Assembly: GCF_009796825.1 (NCBI RefSeq)
Contig: NZ_CP047030.1
Span: forward strand, 2,974,501 to 3,038,500
DNA: 64,000 nucleotides
DNA from: Algibacter sp. L3A6
Lineage (GTDB): Bacteria > Bacteroidota > Bacteroidia > Flavobacteriales > Flavobacteriaceae
Direction of reading: 5' to 3'
Part shown: positions 26,675 through 36,045 of the stretch, one piece after another
How positions within the stretch are numbered: the stretch's first letter is position 1
How the letters are laid out: each line of letters starts with the position of its first letter
The notes under the pieces: generated by a model
Told to the model about the DNA's origin: nothing
The model's database searches: none
What the model saw: only the letters and a program-made list of their open reading frames with translations
Made by a program: the position numbers and the translations under genes

Positions 26675-28375
26675 TTAAAACCCAACCGCGGTATCATCTC
26701 CACGATAATCTGCGCCTCCTTCCAACGTTTTATCATTTAAAACAAGAATTCCATCTACTTTTCCTATTACAGGAGAATCTTTTTCATTAATTGAATACCC
26801 TAATTTTTCAAGGTTTGCAATTATAGTTTTATCGAAAGAATTAGGTTCCATGTTAATTTCATCTGGGAACCATTGGTGGTGAAACCGTGGCGCGTTTACT
26901 GCTTCTTGCATGGTCATATTGAATTCGTGAACATTTAAAATAGTTTGTAAAACCGATGTGATTATGGTGGCGCCTCCTGGTGTACCAACAGACATAAATA
27001 ACTCACCGTTTTTCTCAACAATTGTTGGTGTCATAGAACTTAACATACGTTTTTGGGGTACAATGCTATTTGCTTCGGCTCCAATAAGTCCGAACATGTT
27101 AGGTTCTCCTGGTTTGCTACTAAAATCGTCCATTTCGTTATTTAAGAAAAAGCCAAGCTCCGAGCAATACAATTTAGAACCGTAGGCGCCATTTAGCGTT
27201 GTTGTTGCAGAAATAGCATTTCCAAATTGATCTACAATAGAGTAGTGCGTGGTTTCATCACTTTCAATGATAGCAATATTTCCATGAGAAACATCTTTAG
27301 AAGACGTTGCTTTTTCAAATGAAAAATTGTCCATTCTACCGCCTAAATAAGCTTCATTAATTAAAGTTTCAATTGGGATTTCTACAAAATCAGGATCACC
27401 TAAATAAAAACTTCTATCGGCATAAGCGCGACGTTCGGCTTCGGTAATTACTTGAATGGTTTTTTCAGAATTATGACCAAATTCATCGATATGAAAAGGT
27501 TCAATCATTTTCATTATTTGTGCCAAACAAACGCCTCCACTAGAGGGTGGCGACATCGAAATAATTTTTAAATCATCATAAGAAAAACTAATAGGTGTAC
27601 GCCATTGGGCTTCATAGCTGGCTAAATCTTCTTCTGTGATGATTCCTCCGTTATCTTGAATGAAACTAGCTAGTGTTTTAGCCGTTTCACCTTTATAAAA
27701 TCCATCTTTTCCATGTTCTAAAATACGTTCTAGCGTTTCCGCTAAGTTAGAGTATTTAATGGTGTCGTTTGCTTTCCAAGCTTTATCAAAAAGAATAGAG
27801 TCTTTATTCGCCTTCTTAAAAAATGGTTGGTAGTGTTCAATACGTTTTTCTTGTTTTTCGGTAACTAAAACCCCTTTTCTAGCTAAAGCGATTACGGGGT
27901 TCAATATATCTTCAATAGGTAAAGAGCCAAGTTTTTTGTGCACTTCAAATACTCCAGCAACCGTTCCTGGTACGCCAACAGCCATAGCACCAAGTGTACT
28001 TTTTTCTGGAATTACGTTGCCGCTTTCATCTAAATACATGTTTTTAGTAGCAGCCATTGGTGCTTTTTCACGGTAATCTATAGCGCCAGTTTCTCCATTT
28101 GCTTTACGGTAAACCATAAATCCTCCACCGCCTAAATTACCAGCGTATGGATATGCAACAGCTAAGGCAAGTTCTGTGGCAGCCATAGCATCAAAGGCAT
28201 TTCCTCCTTTTTTAAGAATATCATTTCCTATTTTAGAGGCTTCAACACGTGCCGAAACAACCATAGCATTTTGAGTTATTAACCCAGTTTGTTTTATGCT
28301 TTCGGGTGCTTTAACTTCTTTTTTACATGAAACAAAAAATGAGAGTAAAAGTGCAGTATATAGAATGTGTTTCAT
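26675..28375 (-). CDS. ggt: Gamma-glutamyltransferase, lipoprotein
   Basis: Gamma-glutamyltranspeptidase cleaves gamma-glutamyl bonds of glutathione and related compounds and transfers the glutamyl group to amino acids or water. The N-terminus is a lipoprotein signal with lipobox FVSCKK (Cys17), so the enzyme is membrane-bound in the periplasm. It is made as a single chain that cuts itself in front of the catalytic threonine of DETTHYSIVD (the first Thr, residue 375). The large subunit has NLGGGGFMVYR and SPPSSGGVCLAQI, and the small one ATTTLNGAYGS and GTPGGATIITSVLQ, all family marks. It overlaps the acpH-like start by four bases (28372-28375), so both share one message. The C-terminal 80 residues have a decayed copy at 20912-21145. 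Confidence 0.95.
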   Translation of the reverse strand: MKHILYTALLLSFFVSCKKEVKAPESIKQTGLITQNAMVVSARVEASKIGNDILKKGGNAFDAMAATELALAVAYPYAGNLGGGGFMVYRKANGETGAIDYREKAPMAATKNMYLDESGNVIPEKSTLGAMAVGVPGTVAGVFEVHKKLGSLPIEDILNPVIALARKGVLVTEKQEKRIEHYQPFFKKANKDSILFDKAWKANDTIKYSNLAETLERILEHGKDGFYKGETAKTLASFIQDNGGIITEEDLASYEAQWRTPISFSYDDLKIISMSPPSSGGVCLAQIMKMIEPFHIDEFGHNSEKTIQVITEAERRAYADRSFYLGDPDFVEIPIETLINEAYLGGRMDNFSFEKATSSKDVSHGNIAIIESDETTHYSIVDQFGNAISATTTLNGAYGSKLYCSELGFFLNNEMDDFSSKPGEPNMFGLIGAEANSIVPQKRMLSSMTPTIVEKNGELFMSVGTPGGATIITSVLQTILNVHEFNMTMQEAVNAPRFHHQWFPDEINMEPNSFDKTIIANLEKLGYSINEKDSPVIGKVDGILVLNDKTLEGGADYRGDDTAVGF

Positions 28376-28971
28376 AAAATTGTTTCGTTAAGTTCTTTTA
28401 ATTTTTCACTTGAGAAAGCGATAAGTTCATCAAAGAATGAAGAAAATTCACTTTCAAATTCTTTATAGAAAAGTTCTAGTTCGTGTACGGCTTTGTCCAT
28501 TCCCGATCTGTTTTTTGTACGTCGGTTCATGCCATCTAAAACTTTAGATATACCTTCAATGGATGCGTAGCTTAGTAACCAGTTGTCGCTAATCATGTAA
28601 GGCATCATTTTTTGAATTCGTGAAGGAAGCGCACTGTAATTATCTTCTAGAGAATCGTAAAAGGTATCGACATATTTTGCCAAAGGGACACTAGAATAAG
28701 CGGTCCAGTTTTTAGCCAAAAAATGATCGTAAAGTATATCGACAATCACTCCAGAATAATGGCCGTAATTTTCATGAAGCCTTTTAGTACTCAGTCTAAC
28801 TGTTTTATGAGCATCTGTGTAAGTATCTATATTTCGGTGTAATAAAATACCAATTTGAATGTCTCTTTGGTAATTTTTATAATTTTTTCCTTTAATACCA
28901 TCGGCAATAAAATTTCCGACTGTTACCAAATCATTATCCCCTGAAAGATAAATATGTGCTAAATAGTTCAT
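28372..28971 (-). CDS. acpH: Acyl carrier protein phosphodiesterase-like protein
   Basis: The 199-residue product resembles AcpH, which removes the 4'-phosphopantetheine group from acyl carrier protein. It starts MNYLAHIYLSGDNDLVTVGNFIADGIKG with the conserved Asn-Asp pattern of this HD-like phosphodiesterase family and contains LLHRNIDTYTDAHKTV and VDILYDHFLAKNW, which match the metal-binding His and Asp blocks. The length is close to E. coli AcpH. It overlaps ggt by four bases, so it is the first gene of a two-gene operon. I find no exact -7 box directly in front; GAAATTTA inverted (28983-28976) is one mismatch away. Confidence 0.85.
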   Translation of the reverse strand: MNYLAHIYLSGDNDLVTVGNFIADGIKGKNYKNYQRDIQIGILLHRNIDTYTDAHKTVRLSTKRLHENYGHYSGVIVDILYDHFLAKNWTAYSSVPLAKYVDTFYDSLEDNYSALPSRIQKMMPYMISDNWLLSYASIEGISKVLDGMNRRTKNRSGMDKAVHELELFYKEFESEFSSFFDELIAFSSEKLKELNETIL

Positions 28972-29004
28972 GGGGGAAATTTACGAATTCCGAATTTGAA
29001 ATAC

Positions 29005-29012
29005 TATATTTG
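29005..29012 (+). promoter_or_regulatory. -7 box of the glmM-type gene
   Basis: TATATTTG matches TAnnTTTG exactly and lies 22 bases before the ATG at 29035. It shows that the in-frame TTG at 28996 cannot be the start, because that codon lies upstream of the transcription start. No clear -33 TTG is at the right spacing. Confidence 0.7.
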
Positions 29013-29034
29013 TCCTTTAAAATTAAACAAAACT

Positions 29035-30423
29035 ATGACACTAATAAAATCAATTTCAGGAATTCGCGGGACTATTGGCGGGCAAGTAGGTGATAATTTA
29101 ACACCTATTGATGCTGTTAAATTTGCATCGGCATATGGCGTTTGGCTTAAAGAAAACCGTAAAAAAGAAAACTATAAAGTGGTTGTTGGTCGTGATGCTC
29201 GTATTTCGGGTAAAATGATGCAAAACTTAGTTATGAATACACTAATTGGTTTAGGTATTGATGTAGTCGATTTAGGTCTTTCTACAACACCAACCGTTGA
29301 GGTTGCTGTAACTTTAGAGCATGCCGATGGTGGTATTATTCTAACAGCAAGCCATAATCCAAAACAATGGAATGCCTTAAAATTACTTAATGAAAAAGGT
29401 GAGTTTTTAGATGCTATTGAAGGTGAAAAAATATTGAATATTGCTGAAAGCGATACCATGAATTTTGCTGAAGTAGACGATTTAGGAAAAATCACAAAAA
29501 ATAAAGCTTACATAGATTTACATATTATTGAAGTGCTAGATTTAGATTTAGTAAACGTAAATGATATTGAAGCAGCTAAATTTAAAGTAGTTGTAGATGG
29601 TGTTAATTCTACTGGAGGTATTGCTATTCCTTTGCTTTTAGAACGTTTAGGAGTTGAGGTTGTAAAACTTTATTGTGAGCCAAATGGTGAATTTCCACAT
29701 AATCCAGAACCATTAAAAGAGCATTTAACAGATTTATCTGAAGAGGTTAAAAAACATAACGCCGATTTCGGAATTGTGGTAGATCCAGATGTAGATCGTT
29801 TAGCCTTTATGGACGAAAACGGTAATATGTTTGGTGAAGAGTATACTTTAGTAGCTTGTGCAGATTATGTGTTAAGTAAAACACCAGGAAACACAGTAAG
29901 CAATATGAGTTCTACTCGTGCCTTACGTGATGTTACTGAAAAGTACGGAGGAACTTACGAAGCTAGTGCAGTAGGCGAGGTGAATGTGGTAGATTTAATG
30001 AAAAAAAATAAAGTGGTTATCGGTGGTGAAGGTAATGGAGGTATTATCTATCCAGATTCTCACTACGGTCGTGATGCACTTGTTGGTGTCGCGTTATTTT
30101 TAAGTTTATTAGCAGAAAGACAAATGTCTGTTAGTGCACTTAGAGCAACGTATCCTGATTATTTTATGAGTAAGAAGAAAATTCAATTAACACCAGGTTT
30201 AGATGTTGATGGTATTTTAAAGGAAATTGAAACACGTTACCAAAACGAGCAATTAACAACTATTGATGGTGTAAAAATTGACTTTGCAGAAAGTTGGGCA
30301 CATTTACGTAAAAGTAATACAGAGCCAATAATTAGAATTTACACTGAAGCAAAATCGCAAACTGAAGCAGATACTTTAGCCGATAAATTTATTGAAGAAA
30401 TTGGCGCTATTGCGAAACAGTAG
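29035..30423 (+). CDS. glmM: Phosphoglucosamine mutase-type phosphohexomutase
   Basis: The 462-residue product interconverts hexosamine or hexose 1- and 6-phosphates; GlmM supplies glucosamine-1-phosphate for UDP-GlcNAc, and so for peptidoglycan and lipid A. It has the active-site serine in LTASHNPKQWN (Ser106 from the chosen start), the metal loop VVDPDVDRLA and the sugar-binding GGEGNGGIIYP, then the phosphate-binding domain with RKSNTEPIIRIYTEA. A phosphomannomutase role is possible in Bacteroidota, where one enzyme may serve both. I chose the ATG at 29035 giving MTLIKSISGIRG; upstream in-frame codons overlap the promoter. The gene is divergent from acpH, and followed by a strong bidirectional terminator. 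Confidence 0.9.
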   Translation: MTLIKSISGIRGTIGGQVGDNLTPIDAVKFASAYGVWLKENRKKENYKVVVGRDARISGKMMQNLVMNTLIGLGIDVVDLGLSTTPTVEVAVTLEHADGGIILTASHNPKQWNALKLLNEKGEFLDAIEGEKILNIAESDTMNFAEVDDLGKITKNKAYIDLHIIEVLDLDLVNVNDIEAAKFKVVVDGVNSTGGIAIPLLLERLGVEVVKLYCEPNGEFPHNPEPLKEHLTDLSEEVKKHNADFGIVVDPDVDRLAFMDENGNMFGEEYTLVACADYVLSKTPGNTVSNMSSTRALRDVTEKYGGTYEASAVGEVNVVDLMKKNKVVIGGEGNGGIIYPDSHYGRDALVGVALFLSLLAERQMSVSALRATYPDYFMSKKKIQLTPGLDVDGILKEIETRYQNEQLTTIDGVKIDFAESWAHLRKSNTEPIIRIYTEAKSQTEADTLADKFIEEIGAIAKQ

Positions 30424-30452
30424 ACTTTGAGTTAAACTGTTTATGTTTATAA

Positions 30453-30490
30453 AAAAAAAACGAGTTAGATACCTAACTCGTTTTTTTTAT
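30453..30490. terminator. Bidirectional terminator between glmM and the acyltransferase gene
   Basis: The stem CGAGTTAG (30461-30468) with CTAACTCG (30473-30480) and a 4-base loop has A-runs on one side and T-runs on the other, so it works for both convergent genes. Confidence 0.9.
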
Positions 30491-30519
30491 TACTATAATT
30501 TGAAATGATTCATTTTTAT

Positions 30520-31410
30520 CTACAAAAATGCCTGTGGAACTTTATCTTTATGCTTCCAGCGTTTATGGGTCCATAAGTAATATTCGGGTGCTTCGTAAAT
30601 TTGTTCTTCCACACGTTTTAAGGCCTGATCTGTAATTTGATAATTTTCAACACCGCTAGTGTCTTTAATAATATCCATAAACGTGGCTTCATAATAACCT
30701 CGTTTTACTTTTTTTACTTTTAGAAATAGGGTAGCCATACCTAAACGTTTGGCAAGAACTTCTGCGCCAACATGCACAGGTACTTTTACGCCCATAAAAT
30801 TTTGCCAATGCAAAGCTTTATTTGCTCTCGGAGATTGATCGAAAACAAAACCGTTAAAAGTTAATTCCTTATTTACTTTAGCTCTTAAAAGTGTTGGTAC
30901 AGTTTCTTTTGTGGTTATTAAATGGCTATTATATTTAGCACGAATACGTTTCACTAGGGCGTCAAAATATTTATTGCTTAATTTTTTGTAAACGGCATAT
31001 CCTTTATGGTTTACATGGGCTTGTAGAATAAAAATCCATTCCCAACTCGCATAATGTCCCATTAAAAGTATAATACTTTTATTTTCTTTTTCAAGTTTAT
31101 GTATTTCTTCTACATTAGTGAAAATATAGCGCTTTTTTATTTCAGCTTCAGAGATGGTTATCGATTTAACTGCTTCTAAAATCATATCGCATAAATGACG
31201 ATAGAATTTTTTTTGAATTAAAGCAAGCTCTTTTGCAGATTTTTCGGGAAATGCTAGCTTTAAATTACTGGTTACTACTTTTTTTCTGTAGCTTATTATG
31301 TGGTAAATTAAAACATAAACCGCATCGGAAACCAAGTAAAGCAATTTAAAGGGCAAAATAGAAATTAACCATAAAAACGGATAAAGAATAATATAAGCTA
31401 TTAATTGCAT
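30520..31410 (-). CDS. Lipid A biosynthesis (LpxL/HtrB-type) acyltransferase
   Basis: This 296-residue membrane-bound acyltransferase would transfer a fatty acid onto a lipid A precursor or related lipid at the cytoplasmic face. It has an N-terminal hydrophobic anchor (about residues 3-32), the catalytic HxxxxD/E motif as MGHYASWEWIF, an FVFDQSPRAN block and ATLFLKVKKVKRGYY, and ends with VEEQIYEAPEYYLWTHKRWK, the usual C-terminal WxHxRW-type motif. The length matches the family. It is divergent from the rhomboid gene, with the two -7 boxes placed back to back at 31421-31436. Confidence 0.9.
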   Translation of the reverse strand: MQLIAYIILYPFLWLISILPFKLLYLVSDAVYVLIYHIISYRKKVVTSNLKLAFPEKSAKELALIQKKFYRHLCDMILEAVKSITISEAEIKKRYIFTNVEEIHKLEKENKSIILLMGHYASWEWIFILQAHVNHKGYAVYKKLSNKYFDALVKRIRAKYNSHLITTKETVPTLLRAKVNKELTFNGFVFDQSPRANKALHWQNFMGVKVPVHVGAEVLAKRLGMATLFLKVKKVKRGYYEATFMDIIKDTSGVENYQITDQALKRVEEQIYEAPEYYLWTHKRWKHKDKVPQAFL

Positions 31411-31420
31411 GAAATAATTT

Positions 31421-31436
31421 TAGATTTGCAAATATA
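31421..31436. promoter_or_regulatory. Back-to-back divergent -7 boxes (acyltransferase and rhomboid genes)
   Basis: TAGATTTG (31421-31428, plus strand) is directly followed by CAAATATA (31429-31436), the inverse of TATATTTG, on the minus strand. Both match TAnnTTTG exactly, so the two promoters abut without a base between them. Neither has a clear -33 TTG at standard spacing. Polymerases on the two strands should compete for this site. Confidence 0.65.
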
Positions 31437-31466
31437 TGTTAATCAATTTTAAACATTAAAGTGAGT

Positions 31467-32117
31467 ATGGGAAAATTAGATTTAATAACTATAGTTATTA
31501 TTGCTGCCAATGTAATTATCTCCTATAAAGGATTTAATGATTATGCTTTTTTTGAAAAATACAAATTCAATGTTGGTGGTATACAGCGTGGCGAGAAAAT
31601 TCGATTTTTTAGTGCCGGATTTTTGCATGTAGATATGCAGCATTTGCTTTTTAATATGGTATCGCTTTACTTTTTTGCAGGTAGTGTAGCTAGTGCTTTA
31701 GGTGTTGTAGGGTTTTTAGCGGTTTATATTGGTAGCCTTATGTTTGGTAACTTATTGTCACTTTATTTTCATAAAAATGAATATCATTATAGTGCGGTAG
31801 GCGCAAGTGGAGCAGTAAGTGGTATTATTTACTCTGCTATTTTATTTCGTCCAGATATGAGCCTTTATATGTTTATGATTCCTATTCCAATTCCGGCTTA
31901 TCTTTTCGGTATTGGTTATTTACTATATTCCATTTATGGTATGAAAAATAAAATTGGAAACATTGGTCACGATGCTCATTTTGGTGGTGCTATTGGTGGT
32001 TATGTTATTACTTTAATGTTAGTTCCGGCTATATTTCAGACTAATTTGTTAATGGTTATTTTACTCGCATTACCTATTGTTTTATTGTTTGTGATGAAAA
32101 AAATGGGTAAAATCTAA
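31467..32117 (+). CDS. Rhomboid-family intramembrane serine protease
   Basis: The 216-residue product has six or so membrane helices and the rhomboid catalytic residues: Ser114 in VGASGAVSG (numbered from the ATG at 31467) and His171 in GHDAHFGGAIGGY, with the conserved HVDMQHLLFNM in helix 2 and the RFFSAGFLH stretch in the L1 loop. It should cut within or near the membrane segments of other proteins. I prefer the ATG at 31467; a GTG two codons earlier (31461) is possible. The substrate is unknown. Confidence 0.93.
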   Translation: MGKLDLITIVIIAANVIISYKGFNDYAFFEKYKFNVGGIQRGEKIRFFSAGFLHVDMQHLLFNMVSLYFFAGSVASALGVVGFLAVYIGSLMFGNLLSLYFHKNEYHYSAVGASGAVSGIIYSAILFRPDMSLYMFMIPIPIPAYLFGIGYLLYSIYGMKNKIGNIGHDAHFGGAIGGYVITLMLVPAIFQTNLLMVILLALPIVLLFVMKKMGKI

Positions 32118-32224
32118 TAATTGCTAAAATCATTATTGGCATAGCTATTGAATTTATAGAAGAGTTGAGTCTAAAGGTTTAGTTTTAAACACTTGATTTT
32201 TAGTTGCTTAATATTTTATGTAAA

Positions 32225-32254
32225 TTGTTAAACTTAAAGTTCAATGTGTTTTTG
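32225..32254 (+). promoter_or_regulatory. Possible promoter of lon
   Basis: TTG (32225-32227), a 19-base spacer and TGTTTTTG (32247-32254), which has one mismatch to TAnnTTTG, lie 25-54 bases before the lon ATG at 32279. Confidence 0.35.
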
Positions 32255-32278
32255 TGACAGATTGACTCAAAATTATAT

Positions 32279-34729
32279 ATGAAAAAATCAAAATTTACAA
32301 CTCTTGACAGTTTGTCATTACAGGAATTTGATGAGAACTCAGAATTAATTCCTTTAATGACGCCTGAAGATGAGGAAGCTATAAATAATGAAGAATTGCC
32401 GGAAACACTGCCTATTCTATCATTACGAAACACCGTTTTGTTTCCTGGTGTAGTAATTCCAATTACTGCAGGGCGTGATAAATCGATAAAACTAATAAAT
32501 GATGCTAATAAAGGTGGAAAAGTTATTGGTGTAGTGGCTCAAAAAGACGAGTCGGTAGAAAATCCATCTGCAAGTGAAATTCACGAAACAGGTACTGTAG
32601 CTCGTATTTTACGTGTTTTAAAAATGCCTGATGGTAACGTAACGGTTATTATTCAAGGTAAAAAACGTTTTAAAGTAGCCGAAGTTTTAACAGAGGAGCC
32701 ATACATGAATGCGACTATTCGCGACATGGCAGAGGCTAAACCTGCGATTAAAAACAAAGAGTTTTCTGCAATTATAGAATCTATAAAAGAGTTAGCTTTA
32801 GAAATTATAAAAGAAAGTCCGAACATACCTAGTGAGGCGTCTTTTGCTATAAAAAATATTGAAAGCAATTCGTTTTTAATAAATTTCGTGTCGTCTAACA
32901 TGAATCTGTCGGTGGCCGAGAAGCAGTCACTTTTAGAAATGGACGATCTCAAATCTCGTGCATTGGCAACCTTGAAATTCATGAATGTTGAATTTCAAAA
33001 ATTAGAACTTAAGAATGATATTCAGTCCAAAGTTCAAATGGATATGAGCCAACAGCAACGTGAATATTTTCTTCATCAACAAATGAAAACTATCCAAGAA
33101 GAATTGGGTGGTGTAAGTCATGATGAGGAAATTGACGAAATGAAAGTGAAGGCTAAAACAAAAAAATGGGATAAAAAAATAGGGAAGCATTTTACTAAAG
33201 AATTGGCTAAAATGCAACGTATGAATCCGCAAGTAGCCGAGTATTCTATACAGCGCAACTATTTAGAGCTGTTTTTAGATTTACCATGGAATGAGTTTAG
33301 TAAAGATAAATTCGACCTAAAGCGTGCCATGAAAATTTTAGATCGCGATCATTTTGGTTTAGAAGATGTTAAACGCAGAATTATAGAATATTTAGCCGTT
33401 TTAAAACTTCGTAACGATATGAAATCGCCTATTCTATGCTTATACGGACCTCCTGGAGTTGGTAAAACATCTTTAGGGAAATCTATTGCTGAAGCCTTAG
33501 GTCGCGAGTATGTGCGTATTTCACTAGGTGGTTTAAGAGACGAAGCTGAAATTCGCGGACACCGAAAAACCTACATTGGTGCTATGCCAGGCCGTATTAT
33601 CCAGAGTTTAAAAAAAGCCGGAACATCAAATCCTGTTTTTGTTTTAGATGAAATTGATAAGTTATCAAATTCTAATCAAGGCGATCCATCTTCGGCTATG
33701 CTAGAAGTTTTAGATCCTGAACAAAACAGTGAATTTCATGATAACTTTTTAGAAATGGGTTACGATCTTTCTAAAGTTATGTTTATTGCAACTTCAAACA
33801 GTTTAAACACTATACAGCCTGCCTTGCGTGACCGTATGGAAATTATAAACGTTACAGGTTATACTATTGAAGAAAAGGTAGAAATTGGTAAGCGCCATTT
33901 ACTTCCAAAGCAATTAAAAGAGCATGGTTTAACTACCGATAATTTAAAAATAGGAAAACCTCAATTAGAAAAAATAGTTGAAGGTTATACACGTGAATCG
34001 GGTGTTCGTGGTTTAGACAAGCAAGTGGCAAAAATGGTGCGTTATGCGGCCAAAAACATTGCCATGGAAGAAGATTATAATGTAAAAGTTTCTAACGAAG
34101 ATATTATTGAAGTATTAGGTGGCCCTAAAATGGAACGTGATAAATACGAAAATAATAATGTTGCTGGTGTAGTAACAGGTTTAGCATGGACAAGTGTTGG
34201 TGGAGATATTCTATTTATAGAGTCTATTATTTCTAAAGGAAAAGGGGCTATGACGATTACCGGAAACCTTGGTAAGGTCATGAAGGAATCGTCTACCATT
34301 GCTATGGAATACATAAAATCTTATGCCGAAGAGTTTGGAATCGATCCTGCGGTTTTCGATAAGTATAATGTACATATTCACGTGCCAGAAGGTGCAACGC
34401 CAAAAGATGGGCCAAGTGCAGGTGTAACGATGTTAACATCATTAGTCTCTTTATTTACTCAGAGAAAAGTAAAGAAAAGTTTAGCTATGACGGGTGAGAT
34501 TACACTACGTGGAAAGGTTTTACCTGTAGGAGGAATTAAAGAGAAAATTTTGGCGGCAAAACGTGCTAGAATTAAAGAAATCCTGTTGTGTGAAGAAAAT
34601 CGTCGTGATATAGAAGATATTAAACCTGAATATTTAAAAGGTTTAACCTTCCATTATGTTACAGAAATGAGTGACGTTATTAAGTATGCAATTACTGATG
34701 AAAAAGTTAAAAACGCGAAAGTGTTATAA
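32279..34729 (+). CDS. lon: ATP-dependent protease La
   Basis: Lon degrades damaged and short-lived regulatory proteins in the cytosol. The 816 residues show the complete order: an N-terminal LON substrate-binding domain (about 40-250, TLPILSLRNTVLFPGVVIPI), coiled coil, AAA+ domain with Walker A GPPGVGKTSLGKS and sensor/Walker B VFVLDEIDKL, and the S16 protease domain with the catalytic serine in PKDGPSAGVTM and lysine in GEITLRGKVLPVGGIKEK. It should form hexamers. The gene stands alone with its own terminator and no neighbour of related function. Confidence 0.98.
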   Translation: MKKSKFTTLDSLSLQEFDENSELIPLMTPEDEEAINNEELPETLPILSLRNTVLFPGVVIPITAGRDKSIKLINDANKGGKVIGVVAQKDESVENPSASEIHETGTVARILRVLKMPDGNVTVIIQGKKRFKVAEVLTEEPYMNATIRDMAEAKPAIKNKEFSAIIESIKELALEIIKESPNIPSEASFAIKNIESNSFLINFVSSNMNLSVAEKQSLLEMDDLKSRALATLKFMNVEFQKLELKNDIQSKVQMDMSQQQREYFLHQQMKTIQEELGGVSHDEEIDEMKVKAKTKKWDKKIGKHFTKELAKMQRMNPQVAEYSIQRNYLELFLDLPWNEFSKDKFDLKRAMKILDRDHFGLEDVKRRIIEYLAVLKLRNDMKSPILCLYGPPGVGKTSLGKSIAEALGREYVRISLGGLRDEAEIRGHRKTYIGAMPGRIIQSLKKAGTSNPVFVLDEIDKLSNSNQGDPSSAMLEVLDPEQNSEFHDNFLEMGYDLSKVMFIATSNSLNTIQPALRDRMEIINVTGYTIEEKVEIGKRHLLPKQLKEHGLTTDNLKIGKPQLEKIVEGYTRESGVRGLDKQVAKMVRYAAKNIAMEEDYNVKVSNEDIIEVLGGPKMERDKYENNNVAGVVTGLAWTSVGGDILFIESIISKGKGAMTITGNLGKVMKESSTIAMEYIKSYAEEFGIDPAVFDKYNVHIHVPEGATPKDGPSAGVTMLTSLVSLFTQRKVKKSLAMTGEITLRGKVLPVGGIKEKILAAKRARIKEILLCEENRRDIEDIKPEYLKGLTFHYVTEMSDVIKYAITDEKVKNAKVL

Positions 34730-34750
34730 TTGATAAATTAGATATAAAAA

Positions 34751-34780
34751 AATCCTCGACGTGTTCGGGGATTTTTTTTT
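34751..34780 (+). terminator. Terminator of lon
   Basis: A stem of AATCCTCGA (34751-34759) with TCGGGGATT (34765-34773), one G-T pair and a 5-base loop, is followed by a run of T to 34780. It lies 20 bases behind the lon stop. Confidence 0.9.
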
Positions 34781-34898
34781 ACGCTTTCTACTTTAATCGA
34801 TAAAACAAGATGAAAAGCACAAGGAATACTTTTTAAATTAAAATAAAAAATACATGTGTTCGTTTTAAGATAGATTTATTTTCTTTGCAGCCAGAACT

Positions 34899-35918
34899 AT
34901 GTTTAAAAAAATAGCAACATTTTTTTGTTTTTCATTTGGCTTACTTGCAACTGCGCAAGTAGGAGGTGAGTCTACATATCAATTTTTGAATTTAATATCG
35001 TCACCTCGCCAAGCTGCATTGGGAGGTAAAGTATTAACAAATGTAGATTACGATGTTACACAAGGGCTTTATAATCCGGCTACTATTAATGTAGAAATGG
35101 ATAATCAATTAGCCTTAAATTATGTAAGTTATTTAGGAGGTATAGGTTACGGAACGGCGTCTTATGCTTATACCATAGATAGGCGTACGCAAACCGTACA
35201 TGCAGGAATTACCTATGTAAATTACGGACAGTTTGATGGTTATGATGAGGATGGAAATTCCACAGGAACTTTCAGCGGAAGCGAAACCGCATTATCCGTG
35301 GGTTATGCTACACAAATTGGATATTCAGATTTTTATTTTGGTGCAAATTTAAAATTGATAACCTCTAAATTGGAGCAGTACAGTTCGCTTGGTGCGGCTG
35401 TAGATTTAGGATTAATTTATATAGACGAAGATTTAGATTTCAATGCTGCTTTGGTGGTCCGTAATTTTGGAACACAAATTACAACCTACGCAGGCTTAAA
35501 TGAGTCGTTGCCATTCGAGGTTAGTTTAGGTTTATCTCAAAGGCTAGAACATGTGCCTATACGTTGGCATGTTACTTTTGAAAACTTGCAAGAGTGGCCT
35601 ATTAGCAGACCTAATCCAGCAAGAGAAACAAGTGATTTAAGTGGGGCAAGTTCTTCAGAAAAAATAGGTTTTGTAGGTCAGGTTATTAGGCATACCATTT
35701 TAGGTGCCGAGCTTTTCCCCGAAAGCGGATTCAATATTAGGTTGGGATACAATTTTAGAAGAGGTGAGGAGTTAAGAATTGTAGATCAACGTAATTTCTC
35801 TGGTATTTCTGCTGGTATTTCTATTAAAATGAATAAAATGCGTTTCAGTTATACCCACGCTAAATACACGAGCGCAGCAAATGCTAACTTTTTTGGTTTA
35901 CAAATAGATTTGCAATAG
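34899..35918 (+). CDS. porQ: Type IX secretion system protein PorQ
   Basis: PorQ is an outer-membrane component linked to the T9SS translocon and cell-surface attachment. The 339-residue protein has a signal peptide (about 1-20, ending ATAQ), then the family's N-terminal block YQFLNLISSPRQAALGGKV, YDVTQGLYNPATIN and a beta-strand-rich barrel with alternating residues to the C-terminus (MRFSYTHAKYTSAANANFFGLQIDLQ). Its neighbour cmk is adjacent in many Bacteroidota genomes, as far as I recall. Together with the type-B cargo at 21.3-26.5 kb this shows that the organism has a working T9SS. Confidence 0.93.
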   Translation: MFKKIATFFCFSFGLLATAQVGGESTYQFLNLISSPRQAALGGKVLTNVDYDVTQGLYNPATINVEMDNQLALNYVSYLGGIGYGTASYAYTIDRRTQTVHAGITYVNYGQFDGYDEDGNSTGTFSGSETALSVGYATQIGYSDFYFGANLKLITSKLEQYSSLGAAVDLGLIYIDEDLDFNAALVVRNFGTQITTYAGLNESLPFEVSLGLSQRLEHVPIRWHVTFENLQEWPISRPNPARETSDLSGASSSEKIGFVGQVIRHTILGAELFPESGFNIRLGYNFRRGEELRIVDQRNFSGISAGISIKMNKMRFSYTHAKYTSAANANFFGLQIDLQ

Positions 35919-35953
35919 CCATTCACTTTCCATTTAATTTAAACCGTTTTACT

Positions 35954-35982
35954 TTTTGCTTTATATTTCTTTAAGTATTTTT
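35954..35982 (+). promoter_or_regulatory. Flavobacterial promoter of cmk
   Basis: TTTG (35954-35957), a 17-base spacer and TATTTTTG (35975-35982) match the Bacteroidota promoter consensus exactly. The ATG of cmk at 36046 is about 57 bases beyond the expected transcription start. Confidence 0.8.
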
Positions 35983-36045
35983 GAAAATTCAAAATAGAAG
36001 TCATTCAAAGTACATTATAATAGTCACGTTTCAACTTTAAAATAC

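Noticed and set aside
28996..29034. Upstream TTG start for the glmM-type gene
   Set aside because: These codons overlap the TATATTTG promoter box at 29005-29012, so they are upstream of the transcription start; the ATG at 29035 gives the family's normal N-terminus.
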